Source: Phytophthora colocasiae
Taxonomy: Eukaryota > Oomycota > Peronosporomycetes > Peronosporales > Peronosporaceae
Reading direction: 5' to 3'
Assembly (NCBI GenBank): GCA_018806915.1
Contig: JAGKQI010000059.1
Span: 1-64,000 of the forward strand
DNA length: 64,000 bases
This document shows, in pieces, positions 1 through 12,139 of the stretch. Position numbers and translations under genes: made by a program. How positions within the stretch are numbered: the stretch's first letter is position 1; every line of letters starts with the position of its first letter. Under the pieces are notes generated by a model, which had not been told where the DNA came from, searched no databases, and saw only the letters and a list, made by a program, of their open reading frames with translations.

Positions 1-2296
1 CGGGTTCGCGAAGTCGTTCCCCTGGCTCCCCGAGCCAACAGATCGAGTACGTTCACGCCCGTGATCCAAACTCGTTGAGATAGCCGGTGCCGGGGGTCGG
101 CGCGAGGTCAGCCTGCACCCGAGGGGAACAGCCAACCCGCAGGGATCAACAACCGTTTGCCCAAGGAGCTGGCAATCAGGCCCACGATCGAATACTGCCT
201 GATCACCTGCAGATCCCACGGTTCGATGTCGCCGGCCGCGAAGGTACGCTGCCTATCATTACCATGGGATGAAAGAGGCGACCGGGAACAGAGGTGGTTG
301 GAGTCCAGGGGCGGAGAACCGCCGAGAGAAGGTGACGGCGGTGACGGGGAACCCGGAGGTGATCCGGGAGACAGTGGGCCTGATCCGTCCGGAGATGGGG
401 CTTGAGCCGTCCGGAGACCCCGATCCACGAGCGCCAGAAGATCTGCCTCTTGGAACCTGACCAGACTCGCGCCGGTGCGTCGAGATAGATCTCGTTGGCG
501 GCCCATGTGTAGAATCTCGTCCTCCTCGGAGTCCCCTCCGCCTCGTTGGAACGTTCCCGATTCGGCCTCGTGAACTAGTTCCATTGCTGGGTTCTGGACT
601 CTCGTCCTCTTCGGACGGCGGATGATGAATGGGTGCTCGGGATCGTAATCGGAGTCTTCCTCTTCCTCGTCCTGCGAATCACCATCGGCGGGGGGGCGAT
701 CCAGGCTGATCCCGTCGGCGCCGGGGTCGGATCAGGGACTGGAGTGTCCGGCCTCTCCCTCCAGCTCCAGCCTGCCCAGAAGCTGGATCCGCCAACAGAT
801 CCAACCGGGCTCGCCGTTGATCCTGCTGAGGTCGGAACCGCCGTTGGCGGGGCGGGCTGTAGGTTGATCCGGGAGCGCTTCCGGTAGCAGCGGTTCCTGG
901 ATCACGGGGGGCTGAGGGAGCTCGAGCTGGACGCTTGCGCCGCGAGGAAGGAGGAACGGCGGGGAAGCGGAGGCGCTTCCGAGATCTCTCTTGGTGGCAC
1001 GAGCCGCCCCGTCGGTCCGCGATCCACGAGGGACAACCGAGCAGAGGAATCCTCGGCGTGATGCAGCTGTTGTTCGGCTTCTTACATAATCGGCGTCCAG
1101 CTCCTGACATACAGAGCCTGTCAGAGCTCTGTGTTCTGCTGCTGGAGTTGGTCGAGTTCCTGTGTCGCTGCGTCCCGGGCGGCACGGGCCACGTCAATGT
1201 CCGCGAGTTGATAAGCGATCTTGGGTGGCGTTGTCCAGCGGAGTCGACCTGGATCCTGATCCCGATCCACCGTGACTCCTCGATCGATATCACTGCATCG
1301 CCCGATCCCGGTCGAGGCGGGCCTGAGATCCAGGTCCGCGACGACCTGATCTCGCTCGGCAAGTGCGGCACGGATGCTGGACGGAGAGCTGGTCCCGGTC
1401 GTGCTGGATTATTTCCAGATTTCCCCAGGCGTCCGCTAGATCTTGCTCCAGACTGGATACGGCGGCGGCATCGGCGGTTACCGCATCCAAAGGCGGGGCG
1501 CGAGAATCCGGTACGGACACGTCCTCCAAGGCGCGAAGGTGTGCCCGGGCCAGTTCAGCCTGGTGGTCCTCTGCCTCACGTTCCAAGTACGCGACGCTCG
1601 GCTCGAGCGGCGAGCAACTCCGCTTGTGATCAGCGGGCATGGCCATGGCCGTTTGTGGACCTTGCAGGAGGAATCGTTCCTCTGCCAGCGATCAAGGCTA
1701 CGCTGAGTGAGGGTCAAAGTCGCGACGCACGGCGGCGAGCTCCCGTTCGCGATCCTGAAGCTCATCCCGGAGTTCAATCTCCGTCTCCCCTGCTACGCGA
1801 AGTTCGGCGGCCAACCGGAAGTCGAGATCCTCGAGCGCAGAGTCTAACCGCGCCTGGATCCGGGCCATCCGCCGTTCAGATTCCCGCCGTTCAGCGTCGT
1901 ATTCGAGACCCGCTTCCAGATCTTGCAAGGCGGCGATCGATGTCCCCCACCGCAAATACTGTCCCCGTTTCCCGACCGCATACGAGCAATTCCGGCGGTC
2001 AAACCGCAAGATCTCCTCCGCCCTGGTCATCCCGGAAGCGCTCCATATCCTCCACATGTCGGATCGCAACCGGCGAAACGGTGTCATCCAGGTGGTCCCG
2101 ATCGCACGACCCAAGGTCTCGCGCACCCGTTGGCTATGGGCAGGCCAACCTCGCTTTACCGCAAAGTGACCACAGCTCAGGGTCTACCCCAGGAGTTGAG
2201 AAGCGTGAGGTGGTGGATCGAGCTGACCGGATCGAGTGCTCGCTCGAGGGAGTTCTCGGCAAATCCAAGGGGGCGAGGGGAGGCTGGATCGGGTAT
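1..2296 (-). pseudogene. Family A antisense 3' ORF, decayed copy
   Basis: This is a damaged copy of the opposite-strand gene that is intact at 40949-43753. The host A element here lies on the plus strand, so the gene reads on minus. Recognisable pieces are the N-terminal Pro/Ser stretch and coiled coil (about 2290 down to 1290), the Ser/Pro and acidic linker (about 960 to 500) and the start of the C-terminal globular part, cut by the window edge at roughly residue 750 of the intact frame. The start codon is ATA at 2294-2296 where the intact copy has ATG, and many 1-2 nt indels split the frame. It is certainly non-functional. The indel-rich decay differs from the neighbouring units and could partly be sequence error. 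Confidence 0.8.
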
Positions 2297-2408
2297 CGCG
2301 GAAGGGGTGGTTGGTGGTGTTTGAACGACTTGTGATTCCAGGTGGCAAATCGTGGAAATAAGCCCGAAGTGAGCTGCGGCAGCCCAAACTTCCCGTGCTG
2401 GAGGCGGA

Positions 2409-2658
2409 TGTGAGGTGAAGCGAACGAGAATTTTTCCCGGAGAGGCGATATCAGCCACGAACCCGAAGCAGAGCCGGAACGAAGCGACCGGGGGGGACCT
2501 GTGATCCCCAGATCTGGAGTCGAATCAGACAAAGGTACGATGGGTCCCGCCCGGGGAACAGGCAACGAGCAGACACGCAGCGGAAGACAAAGGTATGATG
2601 GGTCCCGCCGGGGAACAGGGCAACGGAGACACCAGCTGAAGTTCAAGTAGAGCGATGT
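2409..2658 (+). repeat. Family A 3' LTR, truncated fragment
   Basis: It begins TGTGAGGTGAAGCG directly after a purine-rich tract (2397-2408, GGAGGCGGA), as expected for a polypurine tract plus 3' LTR start. It matches, in reverse orientation, the end of the A LTRs at 22017, 40845 and 52622, with a 2-nt insertion in the terminal TGTGGTG. Only about 250 bp remain before the family B LTR end at 2659, so B appears to have integrated into this LTR or the two were joined later. Confidence 0.8.
2527..2641. repeat. 58-bp tandem duplication inside A LTR fragment
   Basis: Two imperfect copies (2527-2584 and 2585-2641) share AGACAAAGGTA, GATGGGTCCCGCC and GGGGAACAG. The full-length A LTRs carry this segment once, so the duplication is private to this copy. 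Confidence 0.75.
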
Positions 2659-3134
2659 TGTAATGGGTCTACTTTAGACCACTATTAGGTGAAGCGTACA
2701 CGTGCGCTTACGTGTATGAGGAAGCGTGTGCAATTAGAATAGACTTAATTTAAGTATACTTATTTAAATAAGTATAATTAAATCAAATATAACTAAATTA
2801 AACTGCAAAAATACTCGTAAATGAGAACTGTTATTGAATTTGTGGCATAAGCCAATTATGGACCTCCTAAAACTGTTTGTTATCTATTTCTAAAGGGTCT
2901 GCCAACGTGTGGTTGGCAGAAACTCTGCTCAGTGATTGGTAGAAATCGTTGCTCTACCAATAATATGCACAAATGCACACGAACCACCCAGTAATATTGT
3001 GGTTCGCCCATGTATCCTTTGGTGCTGTACAGCACACCAAGGTCTGAGGCCCATTTCCAACCTCTAACAGTTATCCTAACTGTTAAGGAGTTCACAGAAG
3101 TGGTACAACCACGTGTACGTGTAACCCCGTTACA
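2659..3134 (-). repeat. Family B 3' LTR, unit 1
   Basis: Bounded by TGTAATGGG on the left and CCCCGTTACA on the right, giving imperfect terminal inverted repeats TGTAA/TTACA. It is homologous to 13799-14259, 32630-33087 and 60201-60594. It contains several 1-4 nt insertions relative to the other copies, for example in the first hairpin (GGTCTA/TAGACC) and at the GTGCTGTACAGCAC palindrome. It is a 3' LTR because B gag-pol reads on minus to its right. Confidence 0.85.
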
Positions 3135-3240
3135 CCATCCCCCCGTTAGATTCGACGTATCGGTCTCGATACGTCAATCAAGCATAGAACTTGACAAGAC
3201 CGTCAGAAGTTCCCAGAGAGAAATCCGAGTTCATTTCGCA

Positions 3241-4784
3241 ATGGACTCGCCAACGCCCACGTCTCCGTCCGCTTCTGCGGACGCTGCAAGCTTCTCCTGC
3301 TGCCTCTGCAGCCCAGGAACAACGACCTCAGCAGTGCCCACTAGCACTACTGCTGCTTCCAACTGGTCCGACAGAGAAGCTCTCTGTCACCAAGTACCAT
3401 GCTCTCCATAAGGAGAAGCATGAGAAGAAGAATAAGTCTTCTTCTCTAGCAGAGATTAAGAATCCTGCTGTCCCTATCAAAGAACTCTTTGGAGAGGACT
3501 ACGAAGACATCCTCGACTACGAGGAGGATGTCGAGGAGGGAGGTTGATGTCAAGGCTCCCGCTCCCGTGTCTTCGTCCGAAGACACGTCAGACTTACCTG
3601 TGGGATCTCGACGACCTCGTGATGAGGCCTCGGACGCTTCAAGCTCGAAGCGTCCGCGCAGTGATGATGAAGCGTCCCCATGTCGAGGGCGCTTGCACCG
3701 CGCACTGATCCGCCAGTGCGCACGCCATGGATGCCTACTGAGGCGGAGATCCATGCCCGGTTCGGTGCTAGTCCACCACCGAACCCGATACTGTTGTACT
3801 CATGCAACAGTATCAACGACGACGACGTCGCCGCTAAGGTTGTCTTTGAGTCCGAGACTCAAAGACGCGACTACTATCGGGCTCTTCCACGAGCTCCGAT
3901 ACTATGCAGCGAAGAAGACTTCGCGCAAGAGCAAAGTGCCAGAGTGGCGGGCACTTTGTCAGTCGTGGAACGCCTTTGTTGATAACTTCAACAAAGACCC
4001 GAAGGCATATCGCGATCGCGTTGCTGCGGCTCGCGATCGCTACTACACTTACACTACACGTGGTAAGTGTGAACGCCTCCATGATCAGTCCATGGAAGCG
4101 GGGATCCCATGTGCCGTTCCCTTTGGCACACCCTGTCCGTGTTGCTCACCCTGGCAGCACGCCTCACCGAAAGTGATCTCCTGGGGTACACGGTCGTCCG
4201 TGTACCCGATCACATCAAGGAACTCCGTGGTCGTATTGTGCCACGCGAAGCTCCGAGAGCTCTGGCTGACCGCAGCACTCCTCGTGCAAGGGTTTAACCC
4301 TGCAAGTTATGGTGGGCTTTGTACGCCCTCACCATTTCCGGAACGTCCTCCATCAGGACGTTCCGCGGCTCCCATGTATCTCGATGGGGAGGAAATCCTC
4401 TCCAACGAATACGAAAACGAACCCCTTGAGAGTTCGTTCTCTTATGAGCCACGATCCGCTCCACAATCCAGCGGATCGCTCCACGCGCGTCGCGCAACGG
4501 CGGCGGAGGGGGTGGGAACACTCCCTCCGCATGGTCAACGCTATGACCATGACGATCGTGCCCTGCACGATCGAGTTGCTGCGCTGGAGCAGACACAGAG
4601 CGCTGAGATAGCTGCTCTGAAGCAGGAGGTTCGTGTCCTCCGTGCTGAGGTCTGCGAGGCAGCTCAGACTGCCTCGAACCTCTCGTCCGGTCTTGGGACG
4701 AGAGTGAACCAGTTGATCGACCGTGTCGACGGTCTCGAAGGCCTTCAGGCCTCTCGCACTCCTCAGTCGGACTACCAACCCTAG
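3241..4784 (+). pseudogene. Family B antisense ORF, unit 1 copy
   Basis: The start ATG at 3241 and the first residues (MDSPTPTSPSASAD) match the open copy at 14361. The frame is broken several times by indels between 3280 and 3900, then is open to 4784 through the C-terminal coiled coil. The segment 4294-4784 also encodes, on minus, an intact chromodomain tail of B pol. The function is unknown; the Pro/Ser-rich and acidic N-terminal half and heptad-like C-terminus suggest a structural or scaffolding protein, which is inference. Confidence 0.65.
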
Positions 4785-6595
4785 GTAGTCCGTGCTGCAC
4801 GTACGGCTTCAACCGCCCGACGTAGAAGGTCGGGTGGAGTCTCATGCTGGACGGTATGTCCAGCCGGTACGCGTTGCCGTGCCGTTAAAGTACTTTGAAC
4901 GGCCCAATGAATCTTGGAGCAAGTTTGCTTGCTCCAAAGTCGAGACACTGCATGTTTAGGCAGGTTTTGTGTAGCTAACAAAACTAATGAACCCACTTTG
5001 AATTCATTTATGTTGCCTCTACCAACAGTATCAGCGTTCAGCTTCTGTCGATCGACAGAAGCTGCGATAGCATCTTGGACAAACCGTATGACGGCTTGTC
5101 TTCGCTGGACAAAGTCTAGCGCACCCGAGATGAATCCTTTCAGCTTGTCGCCCTTGTCAGCAGCAGGCCCTGCCTGCTCGCTATCATCTTTCATGTCTGT
5201 GCCCGGCACAGACATCGCGCGCTCGTTCCTGCTCGAACGAGACGTCGCACGCGTCACCGCAGCTGATAGTGTGCTGCTATCAGTTGCATTCTGCGGTTGT
5301 TCGGACGCAACCGTAGATCCTCCCCACTTAAGGAGGAAGCTACCCCGCCGAGCATGCTCGGCAATCGTGAATGCCTCTATGGCGTTCACGTAGAACGGTG
5401 TATGCCCTGTCGAGGCATGCACCGAGTTGTTGATGGCAAACTCTGCCATCGGCAAGCACTCGCTCCAATGCGGGAACGAGTGAGCGTAGCTCTTCAACGT
5501 GTCACCCAGTACACGGTTGACACGTTCGGTCTGTCCGTCCGTCTGCGGATGATCCGCAGTCGACATTGATAACTGTGAGCCAAGAAGTGTAAACACTTCT
5601 TGCCAGAACCGCGCTGTGAAGCGTGGATCACGGTCCGACACAATGTCGAGCGGCATGCCAGCGGTGTTTGAACACCATGTCAACAAACAGTCGCGCAGTC
5701 TGCGCGGCTGTAACAGTAGCCGGGACGGCAGCAAGATGAACCATCTTGCTGAATCGGTCCACAAAGACAACGATGCCCGTCCTCCGCTTGCTGTCAGGCG
5801 GAAGACCGAAGACAAAGTCCATGGACATGGACTGCCAACACTCCGACGGAGTCAGTGATTGAAGAGGAGCCTGCGAGAACTGCGCAGGCTTCACGCGTTG
5901 ACAAACCTCGCAAGCACGTACGTACTTGCGCACCCACTTGTACTGGTGGTGCCAGTAGAAGTCACGCGTGAGAAGAGTGTATGTCTTCTCACGACCCGGA
6001 TGCCCTGCCGTGGGGGCATCGTGATACTCGAACATGATCCTCAACCGGAGGTCATGATCATTCGGAACGACAATGCGATCCGCATTGTCGTCTACTGCAC
6101 TGTATAACAGTAGGCCTTCGTGTACACGATAGCGGTGTACACGAGCTCGAAGATGAGGGGTTAGCTTCCGACGTGCCACGTCGGAAGGTGCTGCGAGGAA
6201 CTCCAGCAGCCCCTTCGCGTCTGCATCCCTTGCATACGCGTTCTTCACGTCGTCAATCAACGTTGACGACGGCACACTTGTCCTCACGACGCCAACGCTG
6301 TTGGCGTCGACCGTCTCCGCATAGTCAGGTCGACGCGATAACGCGTCGGCCACTACATTGAGTCTTCCGGGTTTGTACTCCACCCGGAAGTTGTACTCCG
6401 CGAAGAAGGACAACCATCTCGCCATACGTTGCGAGATGTGCGGCGACTTAATCGCCGTACGCAATGATGCGTGGTCTGTATAGACCACGAACGGTCTACT
6501 CCCAAGTAGATACCTTCGGAATTTTGCGAGTGCATACTTCATGGCAAGGAGCTCCTTGTCATGTACAGGGTAGTTACGCTCAGCTGGCTTCAGCT
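4294..6595 (-). pseudogene. Family B pol, integrase to chromodomain, unit 1
   Basis: Read from 6595 down it encodes the end of RNase H, the HHCC zinc-binding segment, the integrase core (MDFVFGLP, SDRDPRF, TDGQTERVN: the DDE residues), the GPF module and a C-terminal chromodomain (4294-4480; motifs FRIRWRGFPP and DTWEP) ending at a TAA about 4294. This is the only copy in the window whose B chromodomain is uninterrupted, but frameshifts lie in the integrase near 5350, 5640 and 5850. The 5' side is cut at 6595 by the deletion junction with A. Confidence 0.8.
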
Positions 6596-6596
6596 T
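6595..6596. other. Deletion junction B pol / A pol
   Basis: B sequence ending CTTCAGCT runs straight into A sequence TTCACGATAGATCC. In unit 2 the same two points are 17715 and about 25424, so roughly 7.7 kb is missing. Microhomology is at most one base. The B breakpoint falls in the 3' arm of a B hairpin (TCAGCTG, loop GCTT, CAGCTGA). Confidence 0.8.
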
Positions 6597-8581
6597 TCAC
6601 GATAGATCCTGCCGTAGCGAGTTCGTTTCCCACTTCGCATGTCCGAGATCCGTTCGACTTCGTACTCATCGGCATCTAGATCTGGGACCCAACTGTCCTC
6701 CGGAAGGAGGATCTCATCGAAATCGAGCCGATCTGCTTCATCCACCGTCAACTCGACCCGCGGTCGGTCCGTAAAATCCCGTACAAGCTTTAGCTTAGAA
6801 ACGTGGACCACTGGGAAGATATGGTAATCCGATCCCGCGATCTCCAGCCTGATCGTGAATTCATTGATCTTCTCTGCAACACGGAACGGGCCGTGCCAAA
6901 GGTGAGCGAGTTTACGCGCATATCCTTCTTTCACACGATCTAGATACAGCCAGACTCGTGATCCAACTTCGATTTGATGGGGATCGACATCCTCATTGTG
7001 CCGATCGGCTCGGTCCGCGATCGCTTCTCGTAGCTTAGCGTTGACCTGTTCTCGTGACTGCTGGTAGTATCTCTGAACCCGATATCTCCATCGTCTTGGA
7101 TCGCGATCGTGGCGTCTGGTCGACCCAATCGGAATCGTTGCTTCCAACGTCGATCTCGGATCCCATCCGTGTACCAAATAGTGAGGGGTATCTCCCCGAA
7201 CCCGATCGTAAGCCGTGTTAATAGCGAACGTCAGTCGCTCTGCGTATTCATCCCAGTCCTTCTGGTCGAGATCTTGGACATACATCTTGATCGCCCTAGT
7301 TGCCGTTTGTACCATCCGTTCTGCGGTCCCATTGGCTTGTGGTCGGTAGGCCATCGTCGCCCGTTGTCGCTGGCCCAGGATCTTATTGAACGATCTGAAG
7401 AAGTCGGACATGAAACCCGGTTCTCGATCGTGCCTGATCATCTCGCTAGCACCGAATCTGCGGAACACGCATTCTTCATAGGATTCTGCGACGGTCTGGG
7501 CCGATCGGGAAGAACTGGCCTTCGCGATCACATTTCCCGTGAACAGATCTACCCAGATCAGTAGTTCGGTGTTGCCTTTGTTAGACCTGGGTAGGGAGGG
7601 TATGTGATCCATCGATATGATCTGGAATGGGTATGTCGCTTGCAGATTCCCCGGCGACTCGCCCCGGATCGTGGGTCTCCCCTTTCCAGTCTCACAGTCT
7701 ACACACTCGCCTACGTATCGCTGCACGCTCCGATATAATCCCCTCCAGTGGAAATGATCTCGGATCCGCTGATAAGTGCGTCCAATCCCCTGATGTCCCC
7801 CCTCCAGAGTCGTATGGTAGTGGTGGAGGACATCCTGCTGTAGCGTTTCTGGAACTACGAGTCTCATCAGGCGGTCGCGATCACCACTTGATCTCGGCCC
7901 TGGTGGGCAGTAAAACAGCAGATCCTGTTCATCTACCTCGTACTCGGAGGCGATCTTGGCGTAAGATCCAGATTCGGCTCGAGTAAGATCCGCGATCTGC
8001 CCAGCCAGGTACTTCTTTAGTCCGGCGATCCAGACCTCCTCGTCCTGGGCTCGCCTGATCCGATCCACCCGCATCTCCCGGATCAGTTCCTCTCGCAGGA
8101 CGGCGGCATCGGGTCGCGCTCGGGCTGCACGCGTGGCTACTGCCGACACTTGCACAGTTCGATCTTCAACTCGAGGGATCAACACCTCATTAAGCCGATT
8201 CAGGGTGATCAGATCACACCGATCTGCCTCATCGTGGACCTCGATCCCGCTTCCTCTCTGCAGCGCGGCACTCGCCAAGCTATCTGCGCTCCCATTCCAG
8301 TCTCTCTTCACATGGACAAGCTCATGATCTCCCCAATTCCGCAAGTGATCTAGCACCTTCTGTTTCAGTAACGTCAATCCTGGCGCCTTACAGTCGATCT
8401 CGCCCCGGACTTGTCGGATCACTAGGTTCGAATCGCCGCAAACCATTAGGCGGCGGCGTTCTAACTGTGCGATCACACTGAGACCCAGCAAGAGTCCACG
8501 GTATTCCGCTTCATTGACAGTAAGGCTCTCCGTATAGTCTGATCTAGCCTTGATTACTTTCCACTCCGGCAAACTCCACAC
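6596..8581 (-). pseudogene. Family A pol C-terminal part: second RNase H, integrase, truncated chromodomain
   Basis: A 663-codon open stretch. It starts within the archaeal/plant-type RNase H (NEAEYRGLL, CGDSNLV, DSLAS), continues through the integrase zinc-binding region (CVDC), the core (MDHIP, HDREPGF, NGTAERM) and a basic C-terminal domain. It ends early in the chromodomain because the deletion junction at 6595 replaces the FLVHWVGYDEPTW half. Integrase inserts element cDNA; a chromodomain normally targets it to modified histone tails, so this copy would lack targeting. The enzyme part is otherwise open. Confidence 0.8.
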
Positions 8582-11500
8582 GATTGCGCTAAAGCGCCCC
8601 TCCTCGTTTCACGCGTGCCGATCCGTCGAAACTTATAACCCACAGCTCCTCATCTGGGTCTACGGTGGGGATCGGCATCTGGATCCGACGTTTTGGTTCC
8701 TTCCGTGGCGCGATCGCGATCAGGGCTTCGTCGATCTCCGATCTAGGCGTTATATTAGCTGCGATCGCCCCCAGTATTTCATCCTCTCCCTTCGTACACT
8801 TCGTGATCTCGAGCGTCCATGGGGATAGAAGTGCAGACCATTGTCCTAGGCGCCCTTGGAGGCCGGCAGACTTGAACAGCCAGGCAAGCGTGGAGTGTCG
8901 GGTTAGGACCTTGATCCGACGTCCCACCAACAAGGTGTAGTGTAGATCCAAGATCCGAAGTAGAGCCAACACCTCCTTTTCGGCAACATTATAATTCAGC
9001 TCGTTAGTCTTCAAGGTTCGGCTGGCAAACGCGACCGGGTGGTAGATCTGGTCGTGTTCCTGCATCAGTGCGGCGGAAATCGCACAGTCACTAGCATACA
9101 CAATCACCACGGGCAATTTCGCCATGTCGAAGTGACGGAGGATCGGGGTCGACGCGATCTTGGCTTTCAAGGCTGTAAACGCCCTGTATGCCCTACCCCA
9201 CCTCTCGTCACCAGTCTTTAGGCCCAGGTTGGTTCCGATCTCGCTTGAACAGGGTGAAGACATCGCCCCAAGTCAGGATCCGTTGTACTATCGCTTCTTT
9301 GAGTCGGGATATCTAGCGATCTATCCCGATCCGACTTAAGCGCGACGGGATCTTGAGTGATCAGGTCCATGCTATCCATGATCTTTCGTAGATCTGGTCG
9401 CTTCTTCAGTTCTGCGAACTCCACCTCACGTAGTTCATATAGGACCGATGCATAGATCGCATAATCCTCGATGAACCGACTATAGTAATTCAAACTTCCA
9501 AGGAACGATTGCATGGATCGGAGTGATCCAGGGAATGGTAGATCCGTCAGAGACTTCAGGTCCTTCGGGTTTGCCTCCAATCCATCGATCGACACTTTGT
9601 GTCCGAGATATTCCACCTTATCCATGCCCCAGAAGCTCTTTGCCACACTGATCGAGAGATTCCACTTATCGCAGGCCTCCAATAGGCCTTCCACCCGATC
9701 GCACATTTGATCCCATGATCCAGCCGTGATCAAGATATCGTCGATGTATGATCTCCGACCTAGCACCGACGGACGACCGGGATCTTCCGGGATCCCTGAT
9801 TCGAACACATCCGCAGAGCCTTCCACATCTCCGGACTGGGAGATCTTCAGAAATCCATATAGGGCATTGTCCACAAGGCGTTGATAGATCTGAGGAGCGT
9901 TCTTCAGCCCGGAACGGCATGCGATTCCACTCGAAAAGGCCAAATGGAGTGATGAAAGCCGAGATCGCGCGAGCTCGATCGGTCATTGATACGACCCAGA
10001 ATCCACTCGCCATGTCTAATGAACAATACCACAGAACCTTGTCAAGATCTTCTAACAGGTCATTGATCAAAGGCATCGGGTAGATCATCAGCCTTGTGAG
10101 ACCGTTCACCAGCCGATAATCGATACATAGTCGGATGTCTACACCGTTCTTCTTTATGATCACCACGATCGGAGATGCCCATGGCGATGTCGATGGCCGA
10201 ATGATCTTGGCAGCTAGGAGTCCTTTGATAAGATCCGATACTTTCTCGCGAAACTGTGGCGCCACCTTTCGGACTCGTTGTGCGATCGGCTTTGCATCAC
10301 CCACGTCGATATCGCATATAACACCCTTGGCCGCTGGAGGAAGTGCGTTTCCCTTTCCGATCAGGAGATGTCGCTTCTTCCAAATAATCTGTCGAAGTTT
10401 CTCGATCTCCTCCGGGGTAGCCGATCCCGGATTCCCTACTTGCAGATCTTCAATCCTGACTTCTTCGGTGGTGGAGATCTGGATCTCTGGTACTACTGCG
10501 AGATTATCGGCTAGATCTTCGGTCGAAAAATCACCACTTTCGTGTAAGTGGGTCTGATCAGCGTTTTCGATCCCTTTAGGAGGTGTCGGATCGGGTTCGT
10601 TCGTCGATGGATCACGGAGTCTATCGTCCTTGGCCATCAGGATCGGGGTGTCCTCAACCGTGGGGCCGACGTCGGCGTCGGATACATGTTTGATCTCGAT
10701 TTGAAAATCTGGTTTTCTGTTTTTACCTCGATCTCTTCTTCGCGTGTCCGATCTGTCCGATCTGGGGCCTGATCTGGCAAGCTCTCATTCGTCTCAGTTT
10801 CACCGCCCCCAGCTTCGCCACTCGGGGTCTTGTCGGAACTGATCGTAATCGGTGGGGTATCCATGGGATCCGGTTGGGGATCGATGAATGCGACCTTGAC
10901 TTCGGCCGTATCGGTTGGTGATCGAGGTTCCAATGTCGATATTTGCGCAGGATCAGGATCGGTCTTGGTTGTCCCACCTCGGCGGAGTATGGATCGTGGC
11001 GTAACGTAGGTCGGCCGTTCGACTGACGGTAAGGGGTCTCTACGGATTCCTGAGGTTCTGGCCTTGCGTCCACAGTCGCTTCTAGAGCTAGATTCTGCCA
11101 CTCCATGTAGCGCCGGGATCCGACCGACACAAACCCGGGGAATCGGGGCACTTTTTCTTGATCAAGTACCATCCCGACATGTAATCTGTGATCCAATCGT
11201 AAGATTTTCTCGCTCAAATTCGTGATCACTAAGTACCGAGTTCGGCCGGGTCCATTTACCACGGTGGGTACCCATTGGTCGCCTCTGGTCACCCACAATT
11301 TCTCCGTCGCCGATAATTTCACTCTCGATGCGGTCTCTTCAGATCCCTCCCAACTGGGATATGTAGATCTTCTTCCAATTTTACCGATCTTACCTTTTCC
11401 CCGTATAATCTCTTGCGACCACTAAGTGGGATCCCCACTTCATTAGGTAAGCACATCGATCCCTTCGCAAGATCCATCCGGACCCCAGCCGGGATCATGA

Positions 11501-12139
11501 AATCCATACCCAGGATCGCATCTTGCCCGGATAGATCCCCGATCCAAATATCAAAAACGTAGACCAGGTATCCCGCAAGCGTGATCTTGATCCTCGTTCT
11601 TCCCTCGGTGGTGTATACATTACCACCGATCCCAACACACTCCTGTCTCTGACTAGTATCAAAGTGGCACCCAACCTTACGAGCAAAGGTGGTATCCAAG
11701 ATGGATACCTCGGCGCCAGTGCCAGGAGCAAGATCGCTCTTTCATGATTGATCTTGCCTGAGATCTTGGCTTGGCGGAACCATTTTCCTGGTGCGTGGTA
11801 TTTCCAGTACCCCCTGGATTCTCCTTCCTTGAGATCCAAAGCCACTTCCGCACCAGATCGCGAGAACTCATCGACACGGGGAAGACTCGCGATCTTAGCC
11901 GTATACGAATGCAACTTACATGTATTACTGCGCAGATCCGAATTCTCCCTATCTTGATCTCTCGATTTCTTGTTCACATATGCATAGATGCAGTACTCAG
12001 AACGCTCGGCTCGTACCGGTTTCCAAACCGGCGAGCGTCCTAGTTTAACATCTTTTCCACCTTCTCGGGGAACAATCCGGCATGTCGGGTCGGATCGTAC
12101 CACTTGCGGATCTGGTTGTAGAATTCTTCCATAGGGCAT
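8582..12139 (-). pseudogene. Family A pol N-terminal part (protease, RT, RNase H), unit 1
   Basis: The pol start overlaps the gag stop (TAATG at 12137-12141). Domains from right to left: a short N-terminal region, retropepsin, a long charged linker (about 11300-10450), RT (LCIDYRLVNG, YIDD near 9740) and Ty3-type RNase H (9263-8700). Lesions: a 1-nt deletion at the protease active site (near 11730) replaces LLLDTG by LLLALAP, and there are further frameshifts near 11340, 11050, 10690, 9910, 9240 and 8600. It is identical over long stretches to unit 2 in the protease-linker part but differs from it in the RT-integrase part. Confidence 0.75.

Noticed and set aside
935..2335. 466-codon plus-strand open frame
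   Set aside because: It is the complement of the decayed antisense ORF of A, rich in Arg/Pro/Ser typical of a shadow frame, with no conserved counterpart in the intact copy.
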